Shown in pieces: positions 24,505-33,662 of a stretch of 64,000 nucleotides of DNA. The stretch comes from Clostridium sp. CAG:678. GTDB lineage: Bacteria > Bacillota > Clostridia > Oscillospirales > Acutalibacteraceae. The translations under genes were made by a program, and so were the position numbers. Positions within the stretch are counted from its first letter, which is position 1. Every line of letters begins with the position of its first letter. The stretch spans positions 210,126-274,125 of the forward strand of contig HF991825.1 of the NCBI GenBank assembly GCA_000431535.1. Reading direction: 5' to 3'. Below the pieces are notes generated by a model. The model saw only the letters and a list, made by a program, of their open reading frames with translations, made no database searches and was not told where the DNA came from.

Positions 24505-25233
24505 ATGGACATTTTTGAAAGGACGGCGCTTTTGGCAGGCAAAGGCGCTGTGGAAAAACTGAAAAACAGCCGTATTGCCGTGTTCGGCATCGGCGGCGTG
24601 GGCGGATATGTTGTAGAGGCGCTCGTCAGAAGCGGCGTCGGCGCGCTGGATCTGATTGATGCGGACACCGTCAGCGAAAGCAACCTCAACCGGCAGATCA
24701 TTGCCGTGCAAAATACGGTCGGGATGCGGAAAGTGGATGCCGCAAAGGCTCGCGCTTTAAGCATCAATCCGGATGCCGAGATCCGTACCCATGCTTTATT
24801 TTATTCGCCGGAAACAAGCGATATGTTTGATTTTTCGCACTTTGATTATGTTGTGGATGCCGTGGATACCGTCACTGCCAAGGCGGAGATCATCAAAAGG
24901 GCAAAATCCGCCGGTGTTCCCGTGATCAGCTCCATGGGCACGGGCAATAAATTCCGCCCGGATCTTTTGGAAGTGGATGATATTTACCGCACTTCCGTCT
25001 GCCCGCTTGCGCGCGTGATGCGCTCGGTGCTCCGAAAAGCAGGTGTGGATTCGCTTAAAGTGGTCTATTCAAAGGAAAAGCCGGTGCGGATCGATCCTGA
25101 CCGGATCCGGGGCGAACTGCCTCCCGGCAAGCATACCGTTCCGGGCAGTACGGCGTTCGTTCCCGCCGCGGCAGGGCTGATCATAGCCGCTGAAGTGTTT
25201 TCCGATCTGACCGGTATAAAAGGAACTGTTTGA
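24505..25233 (+). CDS. tcdA: tRNA threonylcarbamoyladenosine dehydratase (TcdA/CsdL)
   Basis: This 242-residue E1-like enzyme cyclises t6A37 of tRNA to ct6A, using ATP. It has an adenylation-domain GIGGVGG at 28-34, the family-typical opening ERTALLAGKGAVEKL, and DAVDTVTAKAEI in the middle. C-terminal GSTAFVPAAAGLIIA closes the fold. The length is usual. The ribosome site is weak. Its stop codon directly abuts the stop of the convergent metallophosphoesterase gene, leaving no room for a terminator between them. Confidence 0.92.
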   Translation: MDIFERTALLAGKGAVEKLKNSRIAVFGIGGVGGYVVEALVRSGVGALDLIDADTVSESNLNRQIIAVQNTVGMRKVDAAKARALSINPDAEIRTHALFYSPETSDMFDFSHFDYVVDAVDTVTAKAEIIKRAKSAGVPVISSMGTGNKFRPDLLEVDDIYRTSVCPLARVMRSVLRKAGVDSLKVVYSKEKPVRIDPDRIRGELPPGKHTVPGSTAFVPAAAGLIIAAEVFSDLTGIKGTV

Positions 25234-25704
25234 TCAGATCTTTGCGTTAAAGCAAACGATCCCTGCTTTTGTAACGTCCACGATCCCGTAAACGCCGTCT
25301 CTGACCGCGCCGGGATTAAAATAATAAATACCGTTCTTATATTCAACACAGGGGGTGTGGGTGTGCCCGTACAGGGCAATATCCGCGCCTTCTTTTTCTG
25401 CCTTGCTCTGGTAATCGTAGAGGCCGAATTTTACCCGGTACGTATGCCCGTGGCAGAGCAGCACTTTTTTGCCGGCAAAACGGATGCTCTGCTCGTCCGG
25501 CGCGTTCCCGGAAAAATCGCAGTTTCCGCTGACGCAGATCAGATTCAGCCTGCTCTCAAAATACAGTTTTGCGTTTTCCAGATCCCTGCCGGAATTGCAG
25601 TCCCCAAGATTTACAAATAAAGACGCGTCGTCTATATGTTTTTCGATTATATCAAACAGGCCGCCGCTGTTTCCGTGGCTGTCTGAAGTTACGATCATTT
25701 TCAT
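25234..25704 (-). CDS. YfcE/MJ0936-type metallophosphoesterase
   Basis: This 156-residue single-domain phosphodiesterase has metal ligands in SDSHGN (7-12), NLGDC (about 32-36), GNCD (about 60-63), CHGHTYRV and GHTHTP. It hydrolyses phosphodiesters in vitro in its family; the physiological substrate is unknown. GGAGA lies seven bases before the ATG. Divergent from the small-protein genes at 25764 and convergent with tcdA. Confidence 0.9.
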   Translation of the reverse strand: MKMIVTSDSHGNSGGLFDIIEKHIDDASLFVNLGDCNSGRDLENAKLYFESRLNLICVSGNCDFSGNAPDEQSIRFAGKKVLLCHGHTYRVKFGLYDYQSKAEKEGADIALYGHTHTPCVEYKNGIYYFNPGAVRDGVYGIVDVTKAGIVCFNAKI

Positions 25705-25735
25705 TCATAACTCTCCTTTGGCGTTCATAAATATT

Positions 25736-25764
25736 ATTATACTTTGTTTAACGGGGGATTACAA
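25736..25764 (-). promoter_or_regulatory. Promoter of the metallophosphoesterase gene
   Basis: Minus strand TTGTAA (25764-25759), 17-base spacer, TATAAT (25741-25736), about 32 bases from the start. It overlaps the start of the rightward small gene. Confidence 0.55.
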
Positions 25765-26015
25765 TGAATGATAACAGATTGAATGAAAAAGATCTTGATA
25801 AAATGCTTAAAAATTCCAAAAGCGGGGCAAAAATAGACGCGTCCGGGCTGAAATCCGCTGCGCAGAGCGGCCACTTGAACGATTACCTCAGCAAAAATCT
25901 TCCGCCGGACGCGCAGAAAAAGATAAACAGCGTTCTGTCAGACAAAGAAGCGCTGAAAAAACTGCTTTCCGGCAAGGAGGCGCAGGAACTGCTGAAAAAA
26001 TTCGGAAAGGAATAG
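25764..26015 (+). CDS. Small hypothetical protein (83 aa)
   Basis: I do not recognise a named family. The protein is hydrophilic, lysine-rich and probably all helical, without signal peptide or membrane segment; it begins NDNRLNEKDLDKMLKNS and ends KEAQELLKKFGKE. GGGGGA lies eight bases before the ATG and the next gene begins seven bases after its stop, so it appears to be the first of a two- or three-gene unit. Function unknown. Confidence 0.65.
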   Translation: MNDNRLNEKDLDKMLKNSKSGAKIDASGLKSAAQSGHLNDYLSKNLPPDAQKKINSVLSDKEALKKLLSGKEAQELLKKFGKE

Positions 26016-26022
26016 AAAGAAT

Positions 26023-26382
26023 ATGGATAATTTAAACGATATTATCGCAAATCTGACCCCGTCAGATATCAATATGCTCAAAGGCGTGGCGCAGTCCATA
26101 CTCGGCGGGGAAAATGCAGACGGCGCCGAGCCGAAAGAAGAAGTCCGCCCGGCGGCTGCCCCGCCCAATGCAAATCCGCTCGGACTCGGACCGGAGGATT
26201 TTAAAATGATGATGAAAGCCAAAACCATTTTTGATAAAATGAATTCCGCCTCCAATAAAAACACAGATCTGATCCTTGCCCTTAAGCCGCATCTTTCGCC
26301 GGAAAACCGAAATAAGGCGGATACCGCAGTAAAGATACTGAAACTGTTTGATATCCTGCCGCTGCTGAAGGATCTGTTTTAA
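26023..26382 (+). CDS. Small hypothetical protein (119 aa)
   Basis: The family is not recognised. A helical N-terminus (MDNLNDIIANLTPSDINML) is followed by an Ala/Pro-rich linker (about 45-55) and a compact C-terminal helical part with LILALKPHLSPENRNKAD and ILKLFDILPLL. This C-terminal pattern is reminiscent of small proteins found in many Clostridia. No membrane span is obvious. It is in the same reading frame as the next small gene, separated only by its TAA stop and 18 sense codons. Confidence 0.65.
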   Translation: MDNLNDIIANLTPSDINMLKGVAQSILGGENADGAEPKEEVRPAAAPPNANPLGLGPEDFKMMMKAKTIFDKMNSASNKNTDLILALKPHLSPENRNKADTAVKILKLFDILPLLKDLF

Positions 26383-26436
26383 ACGCCGGAATTTACCCGC
26401 GGTGATATTGAGGAGGCAAAAAAGAGGGTCAGGGAA

Positions 26437-26691
26437 ATGCATCAAAAAGCGTCGTCTTATATCGGGCACGGCGCGGAGAAACAAAATGAGGAACGAAACC
26501 GTGAGCCGGATGCGCCGCGCGGCGGCAACAGCGGCGCTGCGCAGGACAGCAGAAAACAGGAACCAGAAGAGAATCCGGCGTTGGAAAAAAGTCAGGATTC
26601 CACCTTTATCCTGCTGATCCTGCTGATCCTGCTCTCTCAGGGGGAAACGGATGATAAACTTCTGCTCGCTTTGCTGTATCTGCTTTTTTAG
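26437..26691 (+). CDS. Small protein with a C-terminal hydrophobic hairpin (84 aa)
   Basis: The N-terminal two thirds are very hydrophilic (Glu/Arg/Gln/Asn-rich). The last 30 residues form two leucine/isoleucine-rich segments, FILLILLILLS and LLLALLYLLF, joined by the polar turn QGETDDK, suggesting a membrane hairpin. GAGGG lies eight bases before the ATG. The frame stays open for 18 codons upstream to the TAA of the preceding gene, encoding a helix-like DIEEAKKRVREM, so the two may once have been, or may still be read as, one protein. Function unknown. Confidence 0.55.
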   Translation: MHQKASSYIGHGAEKQNEERNREPDAPRGGNSGAAQDSRKQEPEENPALEKSQDSTFILLILLILLSQGETDDKLLLALLYLLF

Positions 26692-26744
26692 CGGGCAGTT
26701 TTTTTCTGCTTTCTGCGTTCAAAAATTGTTAAATAAATAAGTTA

Positions 26745-26773
26745 TGGAAATAATTGTAATATTATGCTATGAT
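26745..26773 (+). promoter_or_regulatory. Possible promoter of the M16 peptidase pair
   Basis: TGGAAA (26745-26750), 17-base spacer, TATGAT (26768-26773), about 33 bases before the start; both boxes deviate from consensus. Confidence 0.4.
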
Positions 26774-26806
26774 ATATAAGTTAAAACAAAGATACGGAGG
26801 TCAAAA

Positions 26807-28093
26807 ATGGCTGATTATAAAATTTATGATGTTTCAAACGGCGCACAGGTGATCGCCGTTTCAGCGGATCGTTTTAAAACGAATGAAATCTCCATTTCTT
26901 TTATAACGCCGCTCACGCAGCAGAATGCTGCCGCAAATGCCGTGGTTCCGTTCATCCTTGCCAGAACCTGCGCGCAGTATCCGTCTATCCTTGCGTTAAA
27001 CCGCAAACTGGCTTCGCTTTACGGCGCGCAGATCGCGCCTGCTGTTCTGAAAACGGGGGAGATACAGCAGCTTAAGATCGGTTTAACCTGCTTGGACGAC
27101 CGATTTTCTCTGGACGGGGAAAAGATTACGGCGCAATGTGTTAAACTGCTTCTTTCCATGGCGTTTGAGCCGTTGCTGGATGAAAACGGCAATTTTCTTG
27201 CCGATAATACGGAACGGGAAAAACGCGTGCTCATTCAAAAGATCGAGAGTGAGGAAAATGAAAAACGGATCTATGCGCTTCATCGGGCGGAAGAGATCAT
27301 GTTTGCCGGCGAGCCTTACGCCGTGAACCGATACGGCACAAGGGAAAGCGTTTCAGCGGTTACGCCGCAGTCCGCCTCCGAGGCATGGAAGAAACTGCTG
27401 GAGACCTCCAAGATCGTGATCACGGCGGTCGGCAGTGCGAATGCGCAGGAGATTGCCGCTATGCTGGCGGACAGGCTTTCGGCTATAAACAGAAATTATG
27501 CGCCGCTGCCCGAAGCGGTTTTAAACAGCGGTGCGGGCACGGTGCAAAGAGTTACCGAAAGGCAGCAGGTGCGCCAGGGAAAACTCGTTATGGGATTCAG
27601 AGTGGAGTGCGATCCGCATGATAAGGCAAAAGCGGCCGCCATGCGCTCTTTCTGCGATGTTTTCGGCGGCGGGCCTTATTCCAAACTGTTTGCCAATGTA
27701 AGAGAGAAAATGAGCCTTTGCTATTACTGCTCGGCAAGGTTCACCCGCCAGAAGGCTTTTATCATGGTGCAGAGCGGCTGTGAGGAAGAAAATATGCAAA
27801 AGGCTGAAAATGAAATACTCAATCAACTTGAGGAAATCAAAAAAGGCAATTTTGATTATGAGTTCAATTCCTCAAAAGCGGCGCTGACGGACGCTCTGGA
27901 TTCGGTTTATGATTCGCCGGAATCCATAGAGGCGTGGTACGGTATCCAGAGTGCGGAAAACGGTTATGATTCCCCGCAGGAGAGTGCCAAGCGCAACGAT
28001 GCTGTTACCAAGGAGCAGATCATGGCATGTGCCGCCGGCGTAAAACTTGATACGGTGTATAAACTCGTTTGTGAAAAGGAGGATGCGCAATGA
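26807..28093 (+). CDS. ymfF: M16-family peptidase homologue lacking the zinc motif (YmfF-like)
   Basis: This 428-residue protein has the M16 (insulinase-type) fold, with the non-catalytic features: no HxxEH is present where the active partner has it (here VVPFILARTCAQ, about 46-57). Later motifs such as FGGGPYSKLFANVREKMSLCYYC are conserved. It is paired with the catalytic subunit encoded next, overlapping by ATGA. In Bacillus the ymfF/ymfH pair lies in a similar tandem; database names link it to EF-P modification, which I cannot verify here. GGAGG precedes the ATG. Confidence 0.85.
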   Translation: MADYKIYDVSNGAQVIAVSADRFKTNEISISFITPLTQQNAAANAVVPFILARTCAQYPSILALNRKLASLYGAQIAPAVLKTGEIQQLKIGLTCLDDRFSLDGEKITAQCVKLLLSMAFEPLLDENGNFLADNTEREKRVLIQKIESEENEKRIYALHRAEEIMFAGEPYAVNRYGTRESVSAVTPQSASEAWKKLLETSKIVITAVGSANAQEIAAMLADRLSAINRNYAPLPEAVLNSGAGTVQRVTERQQVRQGKLVMGFRVECDPHDKAKAAAMRSFCDVFGGGPYSKLFANVREKMSLCYYCSARFTRQKAFIMVQSGCEEENMQKAENEILNQLEEIKKGNFDYEFNSSKAALTDALDSVYDSPESIEAWYGIQSAENGYDSPQESAKRNDAVTKEQIMACAAGVKLDTVYKLVCEKEDAQ

Positions 28094-29358
28094 TCCATGA
28101 ATCCAAAGAACTCAGAGAACGCCTTTATGAAATAGACCACAGTTCCGGGCTTAAGATCTTTGTAATGCCCAAAGCAAATTATAAATCCACATATGCCGTG
28201 TTCGGCACAAAATACGGCTCCATTGATACGTGCTTTAAACGCAGCGATCAAAAGGAATATACCCGTGTGCCGGAAGGCATTGCCCATTTTTTGGAACACA
28301 AACTGTTTGAAAGCGAAGAGCTGGACGCGTTTACGAGATATGCAGAGACCGGCGCCTCTGCAAATGCTTTTACTTCCTTTGATAAAACGTGTTATCTTTT
28401 CCAGTGTTCAGACCGGTTTGCAGACAGCCTTAAGATCCTCCTTGATTTTGTGACCCACCCGTATTTTACAAAAGAAACGGTGGAAAAAGAGCAGGGTATC
28501 ATCGGGCAGGAGATTACCATGTATTATGACGTGCCCGGCTGGATGTCCACTTTCAATCTGCTGCGCTGCCTTTATAAAAATCATCCCGTAAGGATAGATA
28601 TTGCGGGTACTGTTGAATCTATCTCTCAAATAACCGATAAACTGCTTTACGATTGCTACCATACTTTCTATAACCTCAATAATATGGCGCTTGCCGTTGT
28701 CGGCAACGTTACGCCGGAAGAGGTCATAAAAGTGTGTGATGAAATGCTTAAAAAGTCCGAAGACGTTACGATTGAGCGCGTGTTTGACGAAGAACCGCGC
28801 GATATAGTAAAATCATATGAAGAATACCACATTGCCGTGAGCATGCCGGTCTTTTCTTTCGGTTATAAAGAGGCGTGCAAAACGCCGCAGCGCACCGTGC
28901 AGGAAACGGTGGAGATGGAGATTTTGCTGGAGATCCTTGCCGGTGAAACGTCCAATCTTTACAGTTCGCTGTTTGAAAAAGGGCTGATCAATTCCACGTT
29001 TTCTAAGGAATATTTTACAGGAAACGGGTATGAGGCGGTTATTTTTGAGGGCGAAAGCACGGATGCAAAAGCCGTTGCGCAGGCAATCAAAGAAGAAGTG
29101 GCCCGGCTCAGAAAAGAGGGCATTTCCGATCAGGCGTTTGAATCCGCGCGCCGCAGTCTTTACGGGCGTGAGATCATGTCCTATAATGTAACAGATGATG
29201 TTGCCAACGCTGTTATCGGTTGCTATTTTGCCGGATACAGTATTTTTGATCCGCTTGAAGTTTATAAAAACGTAAAAAAAGAGGATGTTGAAAAACTGCT
29301 TTCGGAAAAGCTGGATGAAAAGTACAGCGCGCTTTCGGTAGTGAGATCAGAAAAGTAA
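28090..29358 (+). CDS. ymfH: M16-family zinc metallopeptidase (YmfH-like)
   Basis: This 422-residue active-type M16 peptidase has HFLEH at 66-70 (HxxEH), with the third ligand expected in the following helix region around residue 145 (EQGIIGQEITMY). It presumably forms a heterodimeric clam shell with the upstream protein and cleaves a peptide substrate in the cytoplasm; there is no signal sequence. Preceded by AGGAGG within the upstream gene and followed after 12 bases by lgt. Confidence 0.88.
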   Translation: MIHESKELRERLYEIDHSSGLKIFVMPKANYKSTYAVFGTKYGSIDTCFKRSDQKEYTRVPEGIAHFLEHKLFESEELDAFTRYAETGASANAFTSFDKTCYLFQCSDRFADSLKILLDFVTHPYFTKETVEKEQGIIGQEITMYYDVPGWMSTFNLLRCLYKNHPVRIDIAGTVESISQITDKLLYDCYHTFYNLNNMALAVVGNVTPEEVIKVCDEMLKKSEDVTIERVFDEEPRDIVKSYEEYHIAVSMPVFSFGYKEACKTPQRTVQETVEMEILLEILAGETSNLYSSLFEKGLINSTFSKEYFTGNGYEAVIFEGESTDAKAVAQAIKEEVARLRKEGISDQAFESARRSLYGREIMSYNVTDDVANAVIGCYFAGYSIFDPLEVYKNVKKEDVEKLLSEKLDEKYSALSVVRSEK

Positions 29359-29370
29359 CGGAGAAGTTTT

Positions 29371-30360
29371 ATGAGTAATTATACAGAGGTGTTTTTTGAC
29401 GGGCTTGGCGTCAGTTTCAATATTCCGTCCGTCGCGTTTACCATAGGCGGGTACGAGGTGCACTGGTATGGCATCATCATCGCTTTCGGTTTTGCGCTTG
29501 CCGTGCTTTACGGCGGCCGCACGGCGTATAAATGGAAAATGAGCCTGGACGGTATGACGGATGTTTTGATCTGGGGCACGCTGTTTGGCATCGTGTGCGC
29601 CAGACTATATTATGTTGTGTTTGAGTGGGATTATTTTTCGCAGAATCCCGGGGAGATCATTGCCATTTGGCACGGCGGTATCGCCATTTACGGGGGAATT
29701 ATCGGCGCGCTGATCGGCGGCTATATCGGTGCCAAGATCGGCAAAATCGATTTTGCAAACCTGCTGGATGTGGGCGCTTTGGGTCTGCTCATCGGGCAGG
29801 GCATCGGCCGCTGGGGCAATTTCTTTAATCAGGAAGCGTTCGGCACAAATACCGAAACCGCCCTGTTTCGGATGTGGTCCACAAAAATACGGGATGAACT
29901 TGCCGCAAATCAGTATGATCTTCTGCAAAAGGGCATGGAGGTTGACCCGAATATGCCGGTTCACCCCACATTCCTTTATGAAAGCGTGTGGTGCATCGCG
30001 CTGTTTTTGATCCTGCATTTCTTTATTAAGAAAAGAAGAAAGTTCAAGGGCGAGATCTTTTTGCTTTACGGCATCGGATACGGTCTGGAAAGAATGGTGG
30101 TAGAGGGCCTCAGGACGGACAGCCTTTATATCGACTCTACAACGATTCGTGTCAGCCAGCTTCTTTCCGCGGTTGTTGTGGTGGTGTTCACGATCTGGCT
30201 GATTGTATTTTTCAGAAAACTCAAAAAGGGCACGCTTGCCAGAAAATATATGATCAATCCTCCGCCGCTCCCGCCGGTTTACTGCCCGGTGGCGCAGGAT
30301 TATAAGTATTCAGACTGCAAAACGACCGCTGAAAACAATTTCTTTTTCAGCGTGAAATAA
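29371..30360 (+). CDS. lgt: Prolipoprotein diacylglyceryl transferase
   Basis: This 329-residue polytopic membrane enzyme attaches diacylglycerol from phosphatidylglycerol to the lipobox cysteine of lipoprotein precursors. The signature region IGQGIGRWGNFFNQEAFG (about 137-154) and the earlier WYGIIIAFGFAL are both conserved; about seven membrane segments. The tail beyond the last helix (about 290-329) is longer than usual and Pro/Tyr/Cys-containing (NPPPLPPVYCPVAQD), with unknown role. GGAGA site. A weak 6-bp hairpin lies between it and folD. Confidence 0.93.
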   Translation: MSNYTEVFFDGLGVSFNIPSVAFTIGGYEVHWYGIIIAFGFALAVLYGGRTAYKWKMSLDGMTDVLIWGTLFGIVCARLYYVVFEWDYFSQNPGEIIAIWHGGIAIYGGIIGALIGGYIGAKIGKIDFANLLDVGALGLLIGQGIGRWGNFFNQEAFGTNTETALFRMWSTKIRDELAANQYDLLQKGMEVDPNMPVHPTFLYESVWCIALFLILHFFIKKRRKFKGEIFLLYGIGYGLERMVVEGLRTDSLYIDSTTIRVSQLLSAVVVVVFTIWLIVFFRKLKKGTLARKYMINPPPLPPVYCPVAQDYKYSDCKTTAENNFFFSVK

Positions 30361-30405
30361 AAATGCCGCGCTTTGCGGCAAAAATTTTGAAAAAGGGGAT
30401 ACGGT

Positions 30406-31257
30406 ATGCAATTAATAGACGGAAAAGCCGTTTCCGCATCTGTGCGCGCGCGCGTTAAGCAGGAAACGGAAGAACTGAAAAAGCAGGGCGTAACACCGGG
30501 TCTTGCCGTGATTATCGTGGGCGATGATCCCGCGTCACAGGTGTATGTAAGAAATAAGGAAAAAGCGTGCGCCGAAGTCGGCTTTTACAGCGAAAAATAC
30601 GCGCTGCCGTCCAGCACAACGCAGCAGGAACTCAATAATCTGGTGCAGGAACTCAATTCCAGAAAGGAAATAAACGGCATACTTTGCCAACTCCCGCTGC
30701 CCGGGCATCTCAATGATAAAGAGGTAATAGAACTGATAGACCCTGTTAAAGATGTGGATGCGTTTCACCCGGTAAACGTAGGCAGAATCATGATAGGCGA
30801 TTATGATCTGCTGCCTTGCACGCCAGCCGGAATCATGGAACTGATCCGCACCACCGGCATTGAGACCAAAGGTAAAAAGGCGGTCGTAATCGGCAGAAGC
30901 AATATCGTGGGCAAGCCGATGGCAATGCTGCTTTTGCATGCGGACTGCACCGTTGAGATCACCCATTCAAAAACCCAAAACTTAAAAGAGGTAACAAAAA
31001 CGGCGGATATTCTTGTTGCCGCTATCGGCAAAGCCAAGTTTGTCACGGCGGATATGGTAAAGGACGGCGCCGTTGTAATAGATGTTGGTATGAACAGGGA
31101 TGAAAACGGCAAACTCTGCGGCGATGTGGATTTTGATTCCGTTGCCCCCAAGTGTTCGTTCATCACGCCCGTTCCCGGCGGCGTAGGGCCGATGACGATC
31201 TCTATGCTGATGCAAAATACGCTGACTGCCGCAAAACTTCAGAATCATATTGAATAA
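30406..31257 (+). CDS. folD: Methylene-tetrahydrofolate dehydrogenase / cyclohydrolase
   Basis: This 283-residue bifunctional enzyme interconverts methylene-, methenyl- and formyl-THF. The catalytic region is YVRNKEKAC (K about 54), and signatures are QLPLPGHL and PVPGGVGPMTISMLMQNT at the C-terminus; the nucleotide loop is VIGRSNIVGKP (about 162-172). Together with glyA, thyA and folA in this window it supplies one-carbon units. Only 45 bases separate it from lgt. Confidence 0.95.
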   Translation: MQLIDGKAVSASVRARVKQETEELKKQGVTPGLAVIIVGDDPASQVYVRNKEKACAEVGFYSEKYALPSSTTQQELNNLVQELNSRKEINGILCQLPLPGHLNDKEVIELIDPVKDVDAFHPVNVGRIMIGDYDLLPCTPAGIMELIRTTGIETKGKKAVVIGRSNIVGKPMAMLLLHADCTVEITHSKTQNLKEVTKTADILVAAIGKAKFVTADMVKDGAVVIDVGMNRDENGKLCGDVDFDSVAPKCSFITPVPGGVGPMTISMLMQNTLTAAKLQNHIE

Positions 31258-31398
31258 TTTTAATATTCAGCGTATTTTTTACATAGAATTTACGGAACTT
31301 AAATTTTTCGGCAATATACTTTTCTAACAGTAAAAGTTTTTCTTTGTGCCGGCATTTCTTTCCGGTATTTGTCCGGCAAAATATAAAGGTATGGTCTT

Positions 31399-32229
31399 AT
31401 GGATATAATAGAAATCATAAAAGCGCTTGTTCTCGGCATTGTAGAGGGCATAACGGAATGGCTGCCCATCAGTTCCACCGGGCATATGATCCTTGTGGAT
31501 GAGTTTTTGAAACTGAATGTGTCAGAGGAATTTAAAAGTATGTTCCTCGTTGTTATACAACTCGGCGCGATCCTTGCCGTTGTTGTGCTCTATTTCAAAA
31601 AACTTATCCCGCTCGATGTGCAAAATAAAAAACTGCACTGGAAAAAAGATACCCTTGTAATGTGGCTCAAGATCATCGTTTCCTGCATTCCCGCGGCAAT
31701 CGTGGGCGTGTTCTTTGATGATGAACTGGAGGCGGTCTTTTATAACTGGCAGACCGTTTCCGCCGCTCTCATCCTTTTCGGTATCCTGTTTATAATTATC
31801 GAAAAGCGCAACCGCGGCAGGGAGCCGAAGATCAATTCCATAAATGATATTTCTTATAAAACGGCAGTCATAATCGGTATATTCCAACTTATAGCCGCCG
31901 TTTTCCCCGGCACTTCAAGAAGCGGCGCAACAATAGTGGGCGCGCTTTTGATCGGCGTTTCCAGGTCTGTTGCCGCGGAATATACTTTCTTTCTCGCCGT
32001 GCCTGTCATGTTCGGCGCAAGCGCGCTGAAACTTGTTAAATTCGGCTTTGATTTCACTTCTCAGGAACTTGTTATCCTGTTTGTCGGCTTGGTATCCGCG
32101 TTCGTGGTATCCATTTTGGCTATCAAATTCCTGATGAGTTATATCAAAAAGCACGATTTCACCGCCTTCGGCTGGTATCGTATCGTCCTCGGCGCGGCGG
32201 TTATCCTCTATTTCGCGCTTGCCAGCTGA
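31399..32229 (+). CDS. uppP: Undecaprenyl-diphosphatase (UppP/BacA)
   Basis: This 276-residue membrane phosphatase recycles undecaprenyl pyrophosphate for wall synthesis and confers bacitracin tolerance. Active-site motif 1 is GIVEGITEWLPISSTGHM (13-30, with E16 and E20), and motif 2 is FPGTSRSGATI (about 174). Eight hydrophobic segments are visible. It has a 141-base upstream gap with no clear promoter, and a strong terminator downstream. Confidence 0.95.
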   Translation: MDIIEIIKALVLGIVEGITEWLPISSTGHMILVDEFLKLNVSEEFKSMFLVVIQLGAILAVVVLYFKKLIPLDVQNKKLHWKKDTLVMWLKIIVSCIPAAIVGVFFDDELEAVFYNWQTVSAALILFGILFIIIEKRNRGREPKINSINDISYKTAVIIGIFQLIAAVFPGTSRSGATIVGALLIGVSRSVAAEYTFFLAVPVMFGASALKLVKFGFDFTSQELVILFVGLVSAFVVSILAIKFLMSYIKKHDFTAFGWYRIVLGAAVILYFALAS

Positions 32230-32257
32230 TTTAGATCCAAAAAAGAGTTCTTAGTTC

Positions 32258-32299
32258 ATTAACCGCAGTCCATAATTATGGCGTGCGGTTAATTTTTTT
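32258..32299 (+). terminator. Rho-independent terminator after uppP
   Basis: A 10-bp outer stem (32258-32267 with 32284-32293) plus an inner palindrome CCATAATTATGG, followed by T7. Confidence 0.85.
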
Positions 32300-32312
32300 A
32301 ACAAAATCGTTG

Positions 32313-32354
32313 TTGTATATTTATACTGATTATGTTATTATATCAGTGTATAAT
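32313..32354 (+). promoter_or_regulatory. glyA promoter region
   Basis: Two overlapping options are seen: TTGTAT (32313-32318) with TATTAT (32336-32341) at 17 bases, or a perfect TATAAT (32349-32354) with a weak -35 box. No riboswitch-like fold fits in the short leader. Confidence 0.5.
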
Positions 32355-32378
32355 TTTTACCAAAGGAGAAACTAAATT

Positions 32379-33632
32379 ATGTATTCCGATTACTATGATT
32401 CCATAGCCAAGGTGGCGGAGACCGATCCGGAAGTTGCAAACGCCATGCAGCTTGAACTGCAGCGCCAAAGGGAAAATATTGAACTGATCGCCTCTGAAAA
32501 CCTTGTTTCGCCGCAGGTCATGGCGGCAATGGGCAGCGTGCTCACCAATAAGTATGCCGAGGGTCTGCCCGGCAAGCGTTATTACGGCGGCTGCCAGTAT
32601 GTTGATATCGTTGAAAATATCGCGATCAAAAGAGCGTGCGAACTTTTCGGCGCGGGTTACGCCAATGTGCAGGCGCATTCGGGCGCGCAGGCAAACACGG
32701 CCGTTTATCTTGCCCTGCTTAAGCCCGGCGATACCGTTATGGGTATGAGCCTTGACAACGGCGGCCATCTTACCCATGGTTCACCTGCAAATATCAGCGG
32801 AAAATATTTTAATTTCGTTCCTTACGGCGTAAATGACGAGGGTTATATTGACCTTGACGCTTTCGCAAAGCAGGTAAATAAAGTAAAGCCCAAACTTATC
32901 GTTGCGGGCGCGTCCGCTTATCCGAGAGCGATCGATTTTAAAACCATGGGTGAGATCGCCCACGCGAACGGCGCGATGTTTATGGTGGATATGGCGCATA
33001 TCGCGGGTCTTGTTGCGGCAGGGCTTCACCAAAACCCCGTTCCTTACGCCGATGTTGTTACAACAACCACGCATAAAACGTTAAGAGGGCCGAGAGGCGG
33101 ACTCATCCTCTGCAACAATCCTTATCTTATCAAAAAACTCAATTCCGCAGTTTTCCCGGGCACGCAGGGCGGCCCGCTCATGCACGTGATCGCAGGCAAG
33201 GCGGTCTGCTTCGGCGAGGCGCTGAAACCGGAATTCAAGGAATACCAGCAAAGAATCATCGATAACGCGAAAACGCTCGCGGACGCGCTTACTGCAAAAG
33301 GTTTGAATCTTGTTTCCGGCGGCACGGATAATCATCTTATCCTGCTCTCCCTGATCGGCACCGGCGTTACGGGCAAGGAGCTTGAGGCAAGGCTGGATGA
33401 AGTGCATATCACGCTCAATAAAAACACCGTGCCGAATGAGCCGCTCTCACCGTTCGTTACCTCAGGCGTGCGCATAGGCACTCCCGCAGCAACAACAAGA
33501 GGCCTTCAGAAAGAAGATTTTGAAAAGATCGCAGAGTATATCTATCTTGCGATCACGGATTATGATAATAAAAAGGACTATATCAGAAGCGGCGTTGCCG
33601 ATATATGCGCAAAATATCCGCTTTATGAGTAA
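32379..33632 (+). CDS. glyA: Serine hydroxymethyltransferase
   Basis: This 417-residue PLP enzyme converts serine plus THF to glycine plus methylene-THF. The PLP lysine lies in [13 protein letters not shown] (about 230), and earlier signatures [14 protein letters not shown] and [13 protein letters not shown] are intact. Length and C-terminus are normal. Preceded by AAAGGAG; no terminator is seen before the next gene 30 bases downstream, so read-through into the glycerophosphotransferase genes is possible. Confidence 0.96.
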   Translation: MYSDYYDSIAKVAETDPEVANAMQLELQRQRENIELIASENLVSPQVMAAMGSVLTNKYAEGLPGKRYYGGCQYVDIVENIAIKRACELFGAGYANVQAHSGAQANTAVYLALLKPGDTVMGMSLDNGGHLTHGSPANISGKYFNFVPYGVNDEGYIDLDAFAKQVNKVKPKLIVAGASAYPRAIDFKTMGEIAHANGAMFMVDMAHIAGLVAAGLHQNPVPYADVVTTTTHKTLRGPRGGLILCNNPYLIKKLNSAVFPGTQGGPLMHVIAGKAVCFGEALKPEFKEYQQRIIDNAKTLADALTAKGLNLVSGGTDNHLILLSLIGTGVTGKELEARLDEVHITLNKNTVPNEPLSPFVTSGVRIGTPAATTRGLQKEDFEKIAEYIYLAITDYDNKKDYIRSGVADICAKYPLYE

Positions 33633-33662
33633 TAATAAATTTTAATTTCGGGAAGTGTAAAA

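Noticed and set aside
31258-31398. Possible riboswitch or folate-responsive element before uppP
   Set aside because: Only scattered CCGG repeats and no stable aptamer-like fold are visible; the segment is AT-rich.
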